NCBI RefSeq assembly: GCF_008087665.1
Contig: NZ_CP042912.1
Coordinates: 3,906,001 to 3,970,000 of the forward strand
Direction: 5' to 3'
Length of the DNA: 64,000 nt
Source of the DNA: Mariniblastus fucicola
GTDB taxonomy: Bacteria; Planctomycetota; Planctomycetia; Pirellulales; Pirellulaceae
The stretch's first letter is position 1. Every line of letters begins with the position of its first letter. The notes below the pieces were generated by a model. That model ran no database searches. It saw nothing but the letters and a program-made list of their open reading frames with translations, and was not told the origin of the DNA. Below, piece after piece: positions 38,331 through 47,896 of the stretch. The position numbers were made by a program, and so were the translations under genes.

Positions 38331-39473
38331 TCAATCCCAATCCGCGCCCGATAACGACATTTCAATTGTCGCTTCGGGACATGCGCAATCGGATCCTTCG
38401 TCCAACGCTTCCAAATGTTGCTTGACCAAATCCGCTTCAACATCCCACGGACTCAATTGAGTCGCTGCTTTCCCAAGGAATCGTTTGGCAGCGTCTCGCT
38501 GACCGTCATGCATCAGCGCGATGCCGAGCCATGCGATCGCGAGCGAGAACTTTTCTTCGTCTCCGGCTTTCTTCGCAACGCCTGCAGCGATCCGCAGAAT
38601 CCGTTGAGCTTCGTTTGGTTTCCTGATTCGTAGCAGGAACCGGCCGAAGTCCAACAATCCGGCGAGCCGGAGTTTGGTGCGTTGTTTCAGTTTTGACTTT
38701 TTCAGCACCTGAACGAACAGGTCAGACGCTCGTTGTTTCTTTCCGCGAATCGCGTATTCATTCGCCAGCTCAAGCGACGTCTCGACAGCCAACTCGCGTT
38801 CGCCTTCGGCATAGAACTGTTTGATTTGAGCACGGAGATCGTGAATCTTTTCATCGACTGGATTGGTTGGCTCGACTGTTTCAGGCTCGGGCTCGTCGGG
38901 CTGGATTGCTGGCGATGGCTCAATCGCGTGAACAGGCTCGACCTCTGGTACAGGATCGACTTCTGGGACAGGCTCGACTTCTGCGACAGGCTCGACGTCT
39001 GGGACAGGCTCGATCTCTGTTGAAGGCTCGTCCAGCGACTCAAACGATACGACTGGTTCGGCAATCGATTCCTCAGCCAGAGATGGCTCTGTCTCGACCT
39101 CGTTCTCGACCTCGTTCTCAAATGCGGACTCTCCAATCCAGCGACTCAAAAAACTTCTCACGTCGGAGAGCATTTTTGCTGACGCATCGTTACTGCAATC
39201 GTCGTGAAGTTTCGCGGCTTCTTCCAGCAACGAAAACGAAAGCGATTTCGGCAAATCGTCGAGTGACTCAAACAGGTCACCGTCTGCACGATTTCCCTCA
39301 CTGGCATAACGCAGCAGCGAAAGTAGCGGCAATGCTTCAGCAATCCGGTCGTCGCCCAACTTCCAAAATTCGTCGACAGCCAATTCGGCTTGCTGTGCAG
39401 CGGCGGGCAAATCTCCTTCATCGAGCAAAGCTCGGGCAGCCACTAAATGGGACTGCAACTGTTCGACGTTCAT
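38331..39473 (-). CDS. TPR-like protein with an acidic Pro/Glu/Val repeat linker
   Basis: This 380-residue protein has helical N- and C-terminal parts with TPR-type pairs (ARALLDEGDLPAAAQQAELA, SLELANEYAIRGKKQRASDL, AIAWLGIALMHDGQRDAAKR). Between them (about 120-205) is a strongly acidic linker with six-residue EPVPEV-type repeats. No signal peptide is present, so it is probably cytoplasmic. It ends 2 bases before the next gene. The binding partner is unknown. Confidence 0.72.
   Translation of the reverse strand: MNVEQLQSHLVAARALLDEGDLPAAAQQAELAVDEFWKLGDDRIAEALPLLSLLRYASEGNRADGDLFESLDDLPKSLSFSLLEEAAKLHDDCSNDASAKMLSDVRSFLSRWIGESAFENEVENEVETEPSLAEESIAEPVVSFESLDEPSTEIEPVPDVEPVAEVEPVPEVDPVPEVEPVHAIEPSPAIQPDEPEPETVEPTNPVDEKIHDLRAQIKQFYAEGERELAVETSLELANEYAIRGKKQRASDLFVQVLKKSKLKQRTKLRLAGLLDFGRFLLRIRKPNEAQRILRIAAGVAKKAGDEEKFSLAIAWLGIALMHDGQRDAAKRFLGKAATQLSPWDVEADLVKQHLEALDEGSDCACPEATIEMSLSGADWD
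38932..39021 (-). repeat. Five tandem copies of an 18-bp coding repeat
   Basis: Five near-identical 18-bp units (38932, 38950, 38968, 38986 and 39004) each encode one Pro/Glu/Val hexapeptide in the linker of the TPR-like protein. Copies differ at one to four positions. The unit length keeps the frame, so copy-number change would only alter linker length. Confidence 0.85.
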
Positions 39474-39562
39474 GAGAATGCTTTCGATAGTTCAACGCAG
39501 ATATGGCACCACGATAACAAACGAATCCGAATTCGGGCAAGGAAGCTTTACCGCAATCACCA

Positions 39563-40501
39563 TTATTTGGTCGACGTAGATGAACTTGGGCGATCGCTGT
39601 GACGCAATTTCCGATCGAGGGCGGATTCAACTGTTGCGAAATGAATGTCCACAATGTCACCAACATCGTTGGCATAGCCACCCGCCATCGAAACAGCGAC
39701 AGGCAACTTCGCATCAAAACAGCGCCGAAACAACCATTCGTCTCGCCGCCGCAGGCCGGATTTGGAAACTGCCAGCTTGCCCAATCGATCGCCTTCGTAA
39801 GGATCTGCGCCGGCCAGGTAGAACACGATATCAGGCTCGAATTCTGTCAAAGCCTGCTGGACTCCCTGTGAAATCGCTGTGAGATATCTCTCATCCCCTG
39901 TGCCGACTGGCAAATTAATATCGAGATCGCCGTTGGTTTTGCGAAACGGAAAATTGGATTCGCACTGAATCGAGAAAGTGAAAATGGAGTCGTCGCCATC
40001 TACGATCGACGCGGTCCCGTTGCCTTGATGAACGTCACAGTCAACGACCATCGCCCGCTCGATCAGTCCTTCAGATTGCAGGACTCGTGCCGCAACGCAC
40101 GCGTCATTAAACACGCAATAGCCTTGGCCTCGATCCGCAAAAGCATGATGAGTTCCGCCGGCAAGGTTGAACGCGACGCCATCGGAAAGTGCGGCTTTGG
40201 CTGCAGCAATCGTGGCGCCGGTGGAACGACGTGAACGCTCGACCATTTTGAGTGACCACGGAAATCCGATCCGGCGCTGCTCGAGCTGGCTCAGTCCTCC
40301 GTACTTGACGCGATCGAGATACTCGCGCGAATGGACCAGCAATATCTGCCGATCGGTCGCTGCGGGTGGCAGCACCAGTTCCGCGCCTCGTCCGACCAAG
40401 CGCTCCGCGATCCGCTCACGCAGCAACGTGTACTTCGACATCGGAAATCGATGCCCACCAGGAAGCGGAAGCTCAAAGACGTCGGAATAGAAAAGCTTCA
40501 T
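39563..40501 (-). CDS. Histone deacetylase-family (AcuC/APAH-like) zinc amidohydrolase
   Basis: This 312-residue protein has the HDAC fold motifs: HSREYLDRV, FNLAGGTHHAFADRGQGYCVFND with the paired His, VVDCDVHQGNGT supplying zinc ligands Asp and His, and FYLAGADPYEGDRLG supplying the last Asp. The order and spacing resemble bacterial class IV/AcuC-like deacetylases. The substrate could be an acetyl-lysine protein or an acetylated small molecule; it cannot be told from the sequence. Confidence 0.9.
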   Translation of the reverse strand: MKLFYSDVFELPLPGGHRFPMSKYTLLRERIAERLVGRGAELVLPPAATDRQILLVHSREYLDRVKYGGLSQLEQRRIGFPWSLKMVERSRRSTGATIAAAKAALSDGVAFNLAGGTHHAFADRGQGYCVFNDACVAARVLQSEGLIERAMVVDCDVHQGNGTASIVDGDDSIFTFSIQCESNFPFRKTNGDLDINLPVGTGDERYLTAISQGVQQALTEFEPDIVFYLAGADPYEGDRLGKLAVSKSGLRRRDEWLFRRCFDAKLPVAVSMAGGYANDVGDIVDIHFATVESALDRKLRHSDRPSSSTSTK

Positions 40502-40564
40502 GGCGTAGGGAACGATTCGCTGAACATCCCCCGTTGAAATAAATCAAACGCGGGACTCTCTCGG

Positions 40565-41062
40565 TCAGTTGAACGATCGCGTGGCGTTCGTGAACTGCAA
40601 CCTGGCGTCGGCAGACTCGCGACTGACATCACACGTCACTGTCGCAGATGACTTCTCTGTTTCCCAAACCACGACCTTGGAAAGTTTCAGATCATATCCC
40701 TTGATGGTCTCGATCAGTCGCGGGCCGATTTCACGCATCAGATACCGAGCCATATTTTCGGCCGTCGGATTGTAGGGCAGCTGATAAATCCGGTTCGGAG
40801 TAACCTGTTCCAGAGCATTGATCGCGTTGTCGTCCTGGTCCCACAAGATAAAACCGTGGTCCCAATTCTCGTCGATCCAGCCTTTAAACAGTTTGTTGAT
40901 CACTGCAAAATCCACGACCCGACCAAGCTCATCGACATCGTTTCCTGTCACGTGAAATTCGACAATGTAGTTGTGGCCGTGCAGATTGGCGCATTTGCCT
41001 TCGTGGTTTAGCAACCGGTGGCCCGCACAGAAACGGACTTGTCGCATTACAGTGATGCTCAT
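40565..41062 (-). CDS. queD: 6-carboxy-tetrahydropterin synthase (QueD/PTPS family)
   Basis: This 165-residue protein has zinc ligands in FCAGHRLLNHEGKCANLHGHNY order: His16 (GHR) and the HGH pair, with the catalytic Cys just before it (GKCANLHGH). VVDFAVINK and the Glu in VVVWETEKSSATV complete the family pattern. QueD makes the first committed pterin of queuosine synthesis, but 6-pyruvoyl-tetrahydropterin synthase activity is an alternative. No other que genes are adjacent. Confidence 0.88.
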   Translation of the reverse strand: MSITVMRQVRFCAGHRLLNHEGKCANLHGHNYIVEFHVTGNDVDELGRVVDFAVINKLFKGWIDENWDHGFILWDQDDNAINALEQVTPNRIYQLPYNPTAENMARYLMREIGPRLIETIKGYDLKLSKVVVWETEKSSATVTCDVSRESADARLQFTNATRSFN

Positions 41063-41086
41063 GGGTTCTCGATGTCGTAGAGAAAT

Positions 41087-41470
41087 TCAGGATTGAAGTT
41101 TTTTGTTGTCGCGATGCCGAGTTGCGTCGCGCCGTGTCTTTTTTTGCAGGTTTTCGTGGAATGCTTCCGTCAAATCAATGCCGGTCTGGTTCGCCAAACA
41201 AACCAGCACGAAAAGCACGTCAGCCAGTTCGTCCTTGAGAGAAGCGTCCTTGTCTGAGTCTTTGGAAGACTGCTCGCCGTACGTCCGAGAAATGATCCGG
41301 GCGACTTCGCCGACTTCTTCGACCAACTGAGCCAGATTCGTTAGCTCTGAAAAGTATCGCACGCCAACATCTTTGATCCACTGGTCGACTCGATCCTGAG
41401 CCTGTCGTAGTGTGACAGGTTCGACGGATTGAGGTTCGGATGACGATGTCTCGGGCACAGAAGCTTTCAT
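41087..41470 (-). CDS. MazG-like nucleotide pyrophosphohydrolase
   Basis: This 127-residue all-alpha NTP pyrophosphatase-type protein has the Mg2+-binding pattern NLAQLVEEVGEVARII followed by LKDELADVLFVLVCLANQ (ExxE then ExxD). It probably hydrolyses a non-canonical or damaged nucleoside triphosphate. It is 24 bases upstream of queD on the same strand, so likely co-transcribed. Confidence 0.87.
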   Translation of the reverse strand: MKASVPETSSSEPQSVEPVTLRQAQDRVDQWIKDVGVRYFSELTNLAQLVEEVGEVARIISRTYGEQSSKDSDKDASLKDELADVLFVLVCLANQTGIDLTEAFHENLQKKTRRDATRHRDNKKLQS

Positions 41471-41546
41471 ACTGCTAAAAGTTGGAAGGCTCGATTATAT
41501 TGGCGAACCCTTTCTTTTCCATGCCCAAAACTGCCAGCGATCCCGA

Positions 41547-42563
41547 ATGTCCGACGCCCCAACCATCGTCACCTGTTTCCCGATCACGCCTGCTCAACTG
41601 GAAACCGTGAGAACAACCGTTGCTCCGGAATTCGAGGTTCTTGACGCCAGCCAGGATTCGATCAACGACGACATTTTTAAAGCGGACATTTTCTTTGGCC
41701 ATGCCAAGAAAGCTCCGATCGACTGGGCCGGAGTTGTAGAGCAGGGTCGTTTGAAGTGGATTCAGTCTTCAGCCGCGGGGCTGGATCACTGCCTTTCGCC
41801 GGAAGTCATTGCCTGCGATCAAATCGTGGTCAGCGGTTGCAGCGGTTTGTTCGCGCCGCAAGTCGCCGAGACTTCGATGGCGTTGCTGATGGGATTGTTG
41901 CGAAGCCTGCCGGTTTTCTTCGAAGCCAAAGCCAAGCGAGAATACGTTCGCCGTTTCACCGACGAGATCTTTGGCAAAACAGTCGGCATCGTTGGCTATG
42001 GAGGCAACGGACAGCAAATCGCGAAAACGCTCAGCCCAATGGCGGGCAAAATTTTGGCGACCGACAAGTTCCCCGACGCGACGGTCACCAACGGGTTTGA
42101 GGGATTCGCTCACACCGTATACTCGGACTCGCAATTGCACGAGATGCTGCCGCAGTGCGATGTCGTGATCGCGACGTTGCCACTAAGCGATGAAAACGAG
42201 CAGTTGCTTTCGGTGAAAGAGTTTGGGCTGATGAAAAAAGGCAGTTACTTCATCAACGTTGGTCGGGGCAGTGTCGTTGACCAAAATGCCCTGATTGCGG
42301 CGATCGAAAGCGAGCATCTGGCTGGAGTCGGCATCGACGTCGCCAGTCCGGAACCGATTGAACAGGACAGCAAGCTCTGGCAGTTTCCCAACGTGATCAT
42401 CACGCCGCACATCGGTGCTCAATCTGTTCATCGGGTGCCGAGAACAATCGACCTGTTCTGCAAAAATTTCCAACGCTACGTCGGGGGAGAAACGCTGATC
42501 AATTTGGTCGAAAAGCAGCTTGGCTATCCGCTGCCGAAAGATCGTTTTGATATGCAATTCTGA
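41547..42563 (+). CDS. D-2-hydroxyacid dehydrogenase family protein
   Basis: This 338-residue NAD-dependent enzyme is of the phosphoglycerate/glyoxylate reductase type. The Rossmann motif is VGIVGYGGNGQQIAKTL. The catalytic Arg (INVGRGSVVD), Glu (VASPEPIEQD) and His (ITPHIGAQS) are all present. ATDKFPDA after strand 2 indicates an acidic residue that favours NAD+. The specific hydroxyacid is unknown. It is divergent from the MazG-like gene. Confidence 0.88.
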   Translation: MSDAPTIVTCFPITPAQLETVRTTVAPEFEVLDASQDSINDDIFKADIFFGHAKKAPIDWAGVVEQGRLKWIQSSAAGLDHCLSPEVIACDQIVVSGCSGLFAPQVAETSMALLMGLLRSLPVFFEAKAKREYVRRFTDEIFGKTVGIVGYGGNGQQIAKTLSPMAGKILATDKFPDATVTNGFEGFAHTVYSDSQLHEMLPQCDVVIATLPLSDENEQLLSVKEFGLMKKGSYFINVGRGSVVDQNALIAAIESEHLAGVGIDVASPEPIEQDSKLWQFPNVIITPHIGAQSVHRVPRTIDLFCKNFQRYVGGETLINLVEKQLGYPLPKDRFDMQF

Positions 42564-42608
42564 AATCCGGGCTTCGCCACTCAACTCGCAACGCGATTCT
42601 GTGCAAAC

Positions 42609-43649
42609 TCAGTCAACGACACAGTCCCGCTCAACGACTGCTTCGACCTGCGCCGGATCCACTTTGCCATCTTCGGGAAACGCCCGCGGCAGCAACCACC
42701 AGTCGACCGTAAACGAATCGCTCTCATTGGGCTGCAGCTTCTTCATCGGACCAATCGGCTCCACCTCACAGGCGGGGACAAAAGCTTTCTGCGGATACCA
42801 AATCGAAAGGTTGTAGCCGGCCAGTTCTCCATACTCGGCCAGATTCGACACCGGAAAGCGTTTGACGAACAATTGGTTCTGACGCGTTTGATACGCGACC
42901 CAGCCGCGAACTGAATCCATTCCCAGTTTTGCATGTTCCGGTGGTCCGTCGATCACGAGGAAATCATCGACGCGGCGGATTGCGGGATCTTCGGGGCGAA
43001 AATTAATCGTTTTGCCGTTGGGGCACATGCAGTAAAGGTTCGGCATCAGGCTGCGATTTGAATCGCAGGGCACGATGACGACGCCGCCGTGGTTAGCAAA
43101 AGTGCGGCTCCAAAAACACTGACGCACGGGCCGCGTGCCTCGATTGGTAACGGTCTGGGTGATTGTCAGACGAGAAGTCGTTTCGTCGAGCCGAAAAACA
43201 CGCTCGACCTGCAAGCCTGAAGCTGCATCGACTTCACTGCTCAGTTTGACGGTGCGAGATCCGATGACTTCCGGCTTCCATACGCCTTCCCAAAGTTCTG
43301 CACCACGAACCTGCAACTGCTCGGGCCCAACATCGAATCGCCCGGCCGACAAATGCTTCTCAATTCCCTTCGCGTTCGGATCCCAGTTTGATTCGTCTTT
43401 CAGATAAAGCACATTTTTCCCGTCCCGTTCGTAAACCAGAATGCGTCCACCGCGATGATGCCCCAATACGACGCGTGCTGTCTCGTTTCGGAGTTCGTAA
43501 CAGCCCTCGTAGCTGTCGACATCCACCAACGCAACGCCGTCGGCAAGCGAGACGCCCGCGGGTGCAATATCCGTTTGCGCCGATGCGGTCACATCGGACG
43601 TCACCAGCAGAATCACTGCAACAACAAGAGATAGCCAATAAGAATTCAT
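42609..43649 (-). CDS. Secreted protein, mutarotase-like fold suspected
   Basis: This 346-residue protein has a signal peptide ending near TASAQTD. The rest is rich in beta strands with ETARVVLGHHRGGRILVYE near the start and RLTITQTVTNRGTRPV in the middle. This matches the general look of galactose-mutarotase-like / DUF4380-type proteins, but the assignment is tentative. Its ATG directly follows the TAG of the ankyrin gene. Confidence 0.7.
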   Translation of the reverse strand: MNSYWLSLVVAVILLVTSDVTASAQTDIAPAGVSLADGVALVDVDSYEGCYELRNETARVVLGHHRGGRILVYERDGKNVLYLKDESNWDPNAKGIEKHLSAGRFDVGPEQLQVRGAELWEGVWKPEVIGSRTVKLSSEVDAASGLQVERVFRLDETTSRLTITQTVTNRGTRPVRQCFWSRTFANHGGVVIVPCDSNRSLMPNLYCMCPNGKTINFRPEDPAIRRVDDFLVIDGPPEHAKLGMDSVRGWVAYQTRQNQLFVKRFPVSNLAEYGELAGYNLSIWYPQKAFVPACEVEPIGPMKKLQPNESDSFTVDWWLLPRAFPEDGKVDPAQVEAVVERDCVVD

Positions 43650-44777
43650 CTATGGTGCCTTTCGAGCATTCAATCGTTTTCTCACTTCCGGCTTCCTGGC
43701 GACCGAAGCGGGCAGCTGGTCTTTGCGGTTCTTCGTCTCCACGTCCGCTCCGGCTTGTAGAAGCATATCGATCACCGCAAGCTGCTGAACCGTCTTTTTG
43801 ATCGTTGAGCGTGCTGCATCGAAGAGCGGCGTCTCCTGATCACGGTCGCGAACGTAAACCGACGCACCGTTTTCCAGCAGGATTGATGTCGTTTCAACGA
43901 ACCCCGCTTTGGCCGCGCGATGCAGCGCCGTTTTGCCTTTGCTGTCCTGAAAATTGACGTCAGCTCCGTGCTGCAACATTTGCCGCACGGTTTCCGGATC
44001 TCCACCTCGATCTCCGCGACAAAGATAAACAAGCTCCTCATTGAGTTCCGCCTTGCTCATTCGCACACCGTACGACGCGACCAGTTTGTAGAGTTCGCTG
44101 CCGTCAGGGCAGACTCGTGGAGCAAACTTTTTATCGGCGCCGTTCTCGAGCAACGCTTTAACCATCTCAAAGTTGTCATCAGCGGCGATAAACATTTGCT
44201 CATCAAAGCCATCGATCGTCGCTCCAGCTTCAATCAAAAATTTCACGGTCTCAATGTCGCCTCCTCGCAAAGCATAGCAAAGCGGCGTTGCCCAGGGAGC
44301 GGCCCGCGACACGAACTCCAGCCCGTCTTCGTCCTTGCCTGCCATTTTATGTTGAGGATGGCCCAAATTGAGTCGTTTGGGACTTCGGGAGAGAAACTTT
44401 TTGAGTGAGTTCAGGTCGCCAAGGAACGCCGCCATGTGGATATTTGACTTGGCGCCGGAGCTCCTGAGAAATTCCGCGACTGCGTGATGTTTTTTGTGGA
44501 CCGAGATGCACAGAGCACTCACTTCGACGAAATAAGGCGTGTAGTGGGTGCCGCAAGCGTTGATATCCGCCGCTCGATCGGCCAAAAATTTCACGACTTC
44601 CAGCTTACCTCGATGAGCCGCCTCCCAGAGCATCGTCCGTCCGTGTGAGCCAACGTGTTTGTGCCAATGCGGACGCTGCTCCAGCACGGACTTCACTGCC
44701 TTCAAATCGCCTCGTCCTGCAGCGGAAACTGCGAGCTTTAGAAAATCACCGGTTTTTCCGGTCAATCTAACGGTCAC
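43650..44777 (-). CDS. Ankyrin-repeat protein
   Basis: This 375-residue protein has no signal peptide. Ankyrin repeats run through its length: GRTMLWEAAHRGKLEVVKFL, ATPLCYALRGGDIETVKFLI, GKTALHRAAKAGFVETTSIL and QETPLFDAARS are clear copies. It should be a protein-protein interaction scaffold. The GTG start at 44777 overlaps the stop region of the upstream gene by 11 bases. Its partners are unknown. Confidence 0.85.
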   Translation of the reverse strand: MTVRLTGKTGDFLKLAVSAAGRGDLKAVKSVLEQRPHWHKHVGSHGRTMLWEAAHRGKLEVVKFLADRAADINACGTHYTPYFVEVSALCISVHKKHHAVAEFLRSSGAKSNIHMAAFLGDLNSLKKFLSRSPKRLNLGHPQHKMAGKDEDGLEFVSRAAPWATPLCYALRGGDIETVKFLIEAGATIDGFDEQMFIAADDNFEMVKALLENGADKKFAPRVCPDGSELYKLVASYGVRMSKAELNEELVYLCRGDRGGDPETVRQMLQHGADVNFQDSKGKTALHRAAKAGFVETTSILLENGASVYVRDRDQETPLFDAARSTIKKTVQQLAVIDMLLQAGADVETKNRKDQLPASVARKPEVRKRLNARKAP

Positions 44778-45225
44778 CGGCAGAATCCTGAAGAATTTGA
44801 GAATAGAGTTTTTCGCTGATATCCGAAGACACCTTGGCTTCGTTATACATCAAAGTCTTCCAGAACTTCCTGTATGCGTTTTCCTTTTTGGAGAACCATG
44901 TTGCTTCTGCCTGGTAGTGAAACGTCACTCGCGTCCCTGATTCTATTGTCTTGGGAAAGTAGTTGGCGGGCGCTTGTGTAACCACGAAGTCCCAAGGTTG
45001 ACCGGCCATATCAGCCGGCTCGGTGAAATGAAACTGAATCTGCAGAACGTTCTCGGAGGTTCGTTCGACGAACCGATATTTGTCGATCACAGCCACGCAA
45101 CGACGTCGGTTGTATTGCGTGAGATACCACAAGCAAACTGCGATCAGAGCAATCAACACCATCAAATTCACAAGGCTGATTCTGAACCTTCTGGACGCGA
45201 CTCGGTTTACTGGCTCCAGCTTCAT
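44767..45225 (-). CDS. Small membrane-anchored protein of unknown function
   Basis: This 152-residue protein has one N-terminal membrane helix (SLVNLMVLIALIAVCLWYL, about 17-35) after a basic segment, then a soluble domain with no recognised motif. The pattern FRISLVNLMVLIALIAVCLW is a common planctomycete membrane-anchor opening. It overlaps the ankyrin gene by 11 bases, suggesting one operon (this protein, ankyrin, secreted protein). Confidence 0.65.
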   Translation of the reverse strand: MKLEPVNRVASRRFRISLVNLMVLIALIAVCLWYLTQYNRRRCVAVIDKYRFVERTSENVLQIQFHFTEPADMAGQPWDFVVTQAPANYFPKTIESGTRVTFHYQAEATWFSKKENAYRKFWKTLMYNEAKVSSDISEKLYSQILQDSAGDR

Positions 45226-45245
45226 GGCGCGGCGGGTGCTTGCAG

Positions 45246-47252
45246 ATGAATACAGGATTTCGTCTCGTGCCCGTTGACGAGATCTTTCGGTTGAGAAGCA
45301 AATTGCAAAAGCTCGGCTTCATTTTCGTAGCTGGATTTGCTTTCGGACTTGTCTCGGCAACCGTGCTTGGCAGCAGCCTGCGAGCGACCGAATCGTCCGA
45401 CGATCATACACTCCATGTCCGTCGAGGGAGCAGAACTTTTGACGTTTATGTCAGCGAGGGTCGTTCCAGCGTTCAACGGCATCTGAAAGTTTGGGACGGA
45501 TTCTGCCAGCTGATGGCCCGTGACGTTGAAGAGTATGTTTTGGAAAACCAAACCAGTGTCCATCTGGATTTGCTGATTACGTTCGTCGCAAGGTGCCGGC
45601 CAAAAGCCGTTCAGGATTTCCTGGATGATACGTTTACGCAGACTCGTCAGCCGGAGGTAAAACAACGCGCCGCCCGCTGGCTGCAGTACCTCGATGACGA
45701 TCGCGGCTTTCGCTGGGCGGTTTCCGAACTCGAATTGCAGAACACATCTCACTCTGTAGAGTTACTGTCGATCGTGGCTGCATGGTATGCCTGGCATGAC
45801 TCCATGATGTCTCAGCATGAAACGTCCGATCGCCGATCGTTGAAGCTGACCCCTGCCGTGGCGTCTGCACTCGATGACGCATTCCGGGTCGCAGTCAACG
45901 AAACACCTGGCGATCTGGATTCCCCTTCGCCGGCGGCGATCGATGTACTTGGCGATGCAATCGTCGGCCTTTCCGATTCGGATGCCAGAGATCTGTTGGT
46001 CGATTTCCTGGAACAGGTCGGCGGCAGAACGGCGGCGAAAAAGCCACAGGTCTTTGATCGCCTGATTTCGGAGTACAGTCGTCGATATTGTGACCGCTGG
46101 TTGCTGGATTATTGCGTTGATCAAGCTCAGTTTCAGATCGATGATCGGCGACGCATGTCTGAATCGATTCAACGCTGTCTAAATCGACTGTGCCGAAAAT
46201 CGGAAGCGGAACTAAAGATCTCTGCGATTGAATCCTATGATATGCTGCTCAGACAACTGCCAACCAAAGCAGCGATTGACGCTGGACTGTTTGCGATTGA
46301 AAACGGCGTACTGTTTTCGCATGAGTTTCTAAGGTGGTATCGACAGCGAGTGGATTCATGGGCGGAATCGAAAGCGAATTTTGTTGCGGTCACCGATCAG
46401 TTGAACCACAGAAAGCCGGATCGATTTGATTTTGTGAGTGCAGAGATTCTGGCGGCAGCCTACAGCGGCACACAGAACCGCAGGATCACGAATTCGCTAA
46501 CGAATCGGATTTGGCCCGCGCCTCGTTCGGCAGACAAACTCGCTAACAGCCCTGGTTTACACAAAGATTTGCTTGCCATTGATCTGATCAGTGACGATCC
46601 TCCCGGCTACGAAAGCCTGAGACTACTTTCGAGGATTGCGATTCCTGTGGTGCAGTGCGAATACACGACCATTCGCAACAACAAGTCAACATCGGATCTG
46701 TTCAAGCTGTTTCATCGTCATGACTTTGCGATGGATCTCGATCCTGACGAGTACCTTGAATTGCTTCGGCAACAGATTATTGAGAACGGCGAACTTGACA
46801 GTTGCTGCAACGGAAAACTGGTCGGCAGTCGTTATCTGTTTTCCAGCTACGAGAAAATTTGCGGTGTGTTTTCAATGCTGAACCGCGAGACGTCGATCAA
46901 CGGCAAGCGTTCGATCGTCAACGATTTTTGGAAGCTGGCAGATTTGACCGACGGAAAGTTTCAACCGTCTGCCTTGCGTATCGGGCTGAACAAGCATTCT
47001 TCCGAGACAACCTGTTCGTTTATCTGGCGTGACAAAACGTTTTCGTTTCCCGTCAGCGATTATTCCGCAAGCCTGATCCCGCCCTTGAATGCAATCCTGC
47101 GCAGCGAAGGGTTAGACGAGTGCTTTGTGGTCGTGCAGGGCTATCCCACAGTCAAATTGCTGGACGACAATTCGGAAGTTGTCCTTTGCGGTCCGACAGA
47201 AGTTTTCGACGAACTTGAGACGGAATTTGGCCTGTTCATTTCTGTCCGGTAG
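45246..47252 (+). CDS. Large protein of unknown function with an N-terminal membrane anchor
   Basis: This protein has about 668 residues. A hydrophobic segment near 24-42 (LGFIFVAGFAFGLVSATVLG) is likely a membrane anchor or uncleaved signal. The remainder is mostly helical, with segments such as FVARCRPKAVQDFLDDTFT and VKQRAARWLQYLDDDRG that hint at HEAT-like repeats. No catalytic motif is seen. ATG 45246 is preferred to the TTG at 45240. It is divergent from the small membrane protein, only 20 bases apart. Confidence 0.6.
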   Translation: MNTGFRLVPVDEIFRLRSKLQKLGFIFVAGFAFGLVSATVLGSSLRATESSDDHTLHVRRGSRTFDVYVSEGRSSVQRHLKVWDGFCQLMARDVEEYVLENQTSVHLDLLITFVARCRPKAVQDFLDDTFTQTRQPEVKQRAARWLQYLDDDRGFRWAVSELELQNTSHSVELLSIVAAWYAWHDSMMSQHETSDRRSLKLTPAVASALDDAFRVAVNETPGDLDSPSPAAIDVLGDAIVGLSDSDARDLLVDFLEQVGGRTAAKKPQVFDRLISEYSRRYCDRWLLDYCVDQAQFQIDDRRRMSESIQRCLNRLCRKSEAELKISAIESYDMLLRQLPTKAAIDAGLFAIENGVLFSHEFLRWYRQRVDSWAESKANFVAVTDQLNHRKPDRFDFVSAEILAAAYSGTQNRRITNSLTNRIWPAPRSADKLANSPGLHKDLLAIDLISDDPPGYESLRLLSRIAIPVVQCEYTTIRNNKSTSDLFKLFHRHDFAMDLDPDEYLELLRQQIIENGELDSCCNGKLVGSRYLFSSYEKICGVFSMLNRETSINGKRSIVNDFWKLADLTDGKFQPSALRIGLNKHSSETTCSFIWRDKTFSFPVSDYSASLIPPLNAILRSEGLDECFVVVQGYPTVKLLDDNSEVVLCGPTEVFDELETEFGLFISVR

Positions 47253-47301
47253 TCCAATCGCCGTTTAAGCTGGCCACGGCTATGATGAGGCTTTTGCAGC
47301 G

Positions 47302-47844
47302 ATGTCCTCGAAAGCCAAATTGATGCCCAACATTACCGGGATCACCATTGCCGACTCACTCCGCCTTGTGTTGGGATACGCGGAAAATCTCCTCAAGGAC
47401 GTGACTCCGGAAACGTTTGGCCGCTTTGCGACAGGAGTCAACGGAAACCCCATCGACTCAAACCATCCGGCATTCATCTACGGGCATCTCAGCATTTACG
47501 GGCATCGGATCTTGAAAGATCTCGGCAAACCGGTTGACGACTTGCCGCCAGGATTCGAAGAAAATTTCGCGAAAGGCTGCGTTTGCCGGGACGATATCGA
47601 CGGAACACTGCCGGACATGAAGACTGTGACCGCGTACTTTTTCAAGATCTGGAACGAGGCACTCGACGTTGTACTGGCGTCAGATGATGAGACTTTTCAG
47701 CAACCGAATCCGCTTGGTGGAGGATTTACTGAAAGATTCCCTACGCTGGGTTCCGTCCACAACTTCTACGCTTGCGGCCACAACATGTTGCACCTTGGCC
47801 AAATGAGTGCCTGGCGAAGAATGATGGGACTTGGTGCGGCCTAG
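47302..47844 (+). CDS. DinB-like four-helix protein
   Basis: This 180-residue protein has the layout of the DinB/YfiT metal-binding superfamily: an N-terminal helix (ADSLRLVLGYAENLLKDVT), HPAFIYGHLSIYGHRIL, and a C-terminal HNMLHLGQMSAWRRMMGL helix that supplies metal-binding histidines. Known relatives are thiol-dependent transferases, but no specific substrate is evident. It is a single gene, convergent with the AsnC/Lrp regulator. Confidence 0.75.
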   Translation: MSSKAKLMPNITGITIADSLRLVLGYAENLLKDVTPETFGRFATGVNGNPIDSNHPAFIYGHLSIYGHRILKDLGKPVDDLPPGFEENFAKGCVCRDDIDGTLPDMKTVTAYFFKIWNEALDVVLASDDETFQQPNPLGGGFTERFPTLGSVHNFYACGHNMLHLGQMSAWRRMMGLGAA

Positions 47845-47896
47845 AGACAACCAACCGCTTCGAGGGGCAAAAAACTTTTTTCGGTGCAATTTACTG

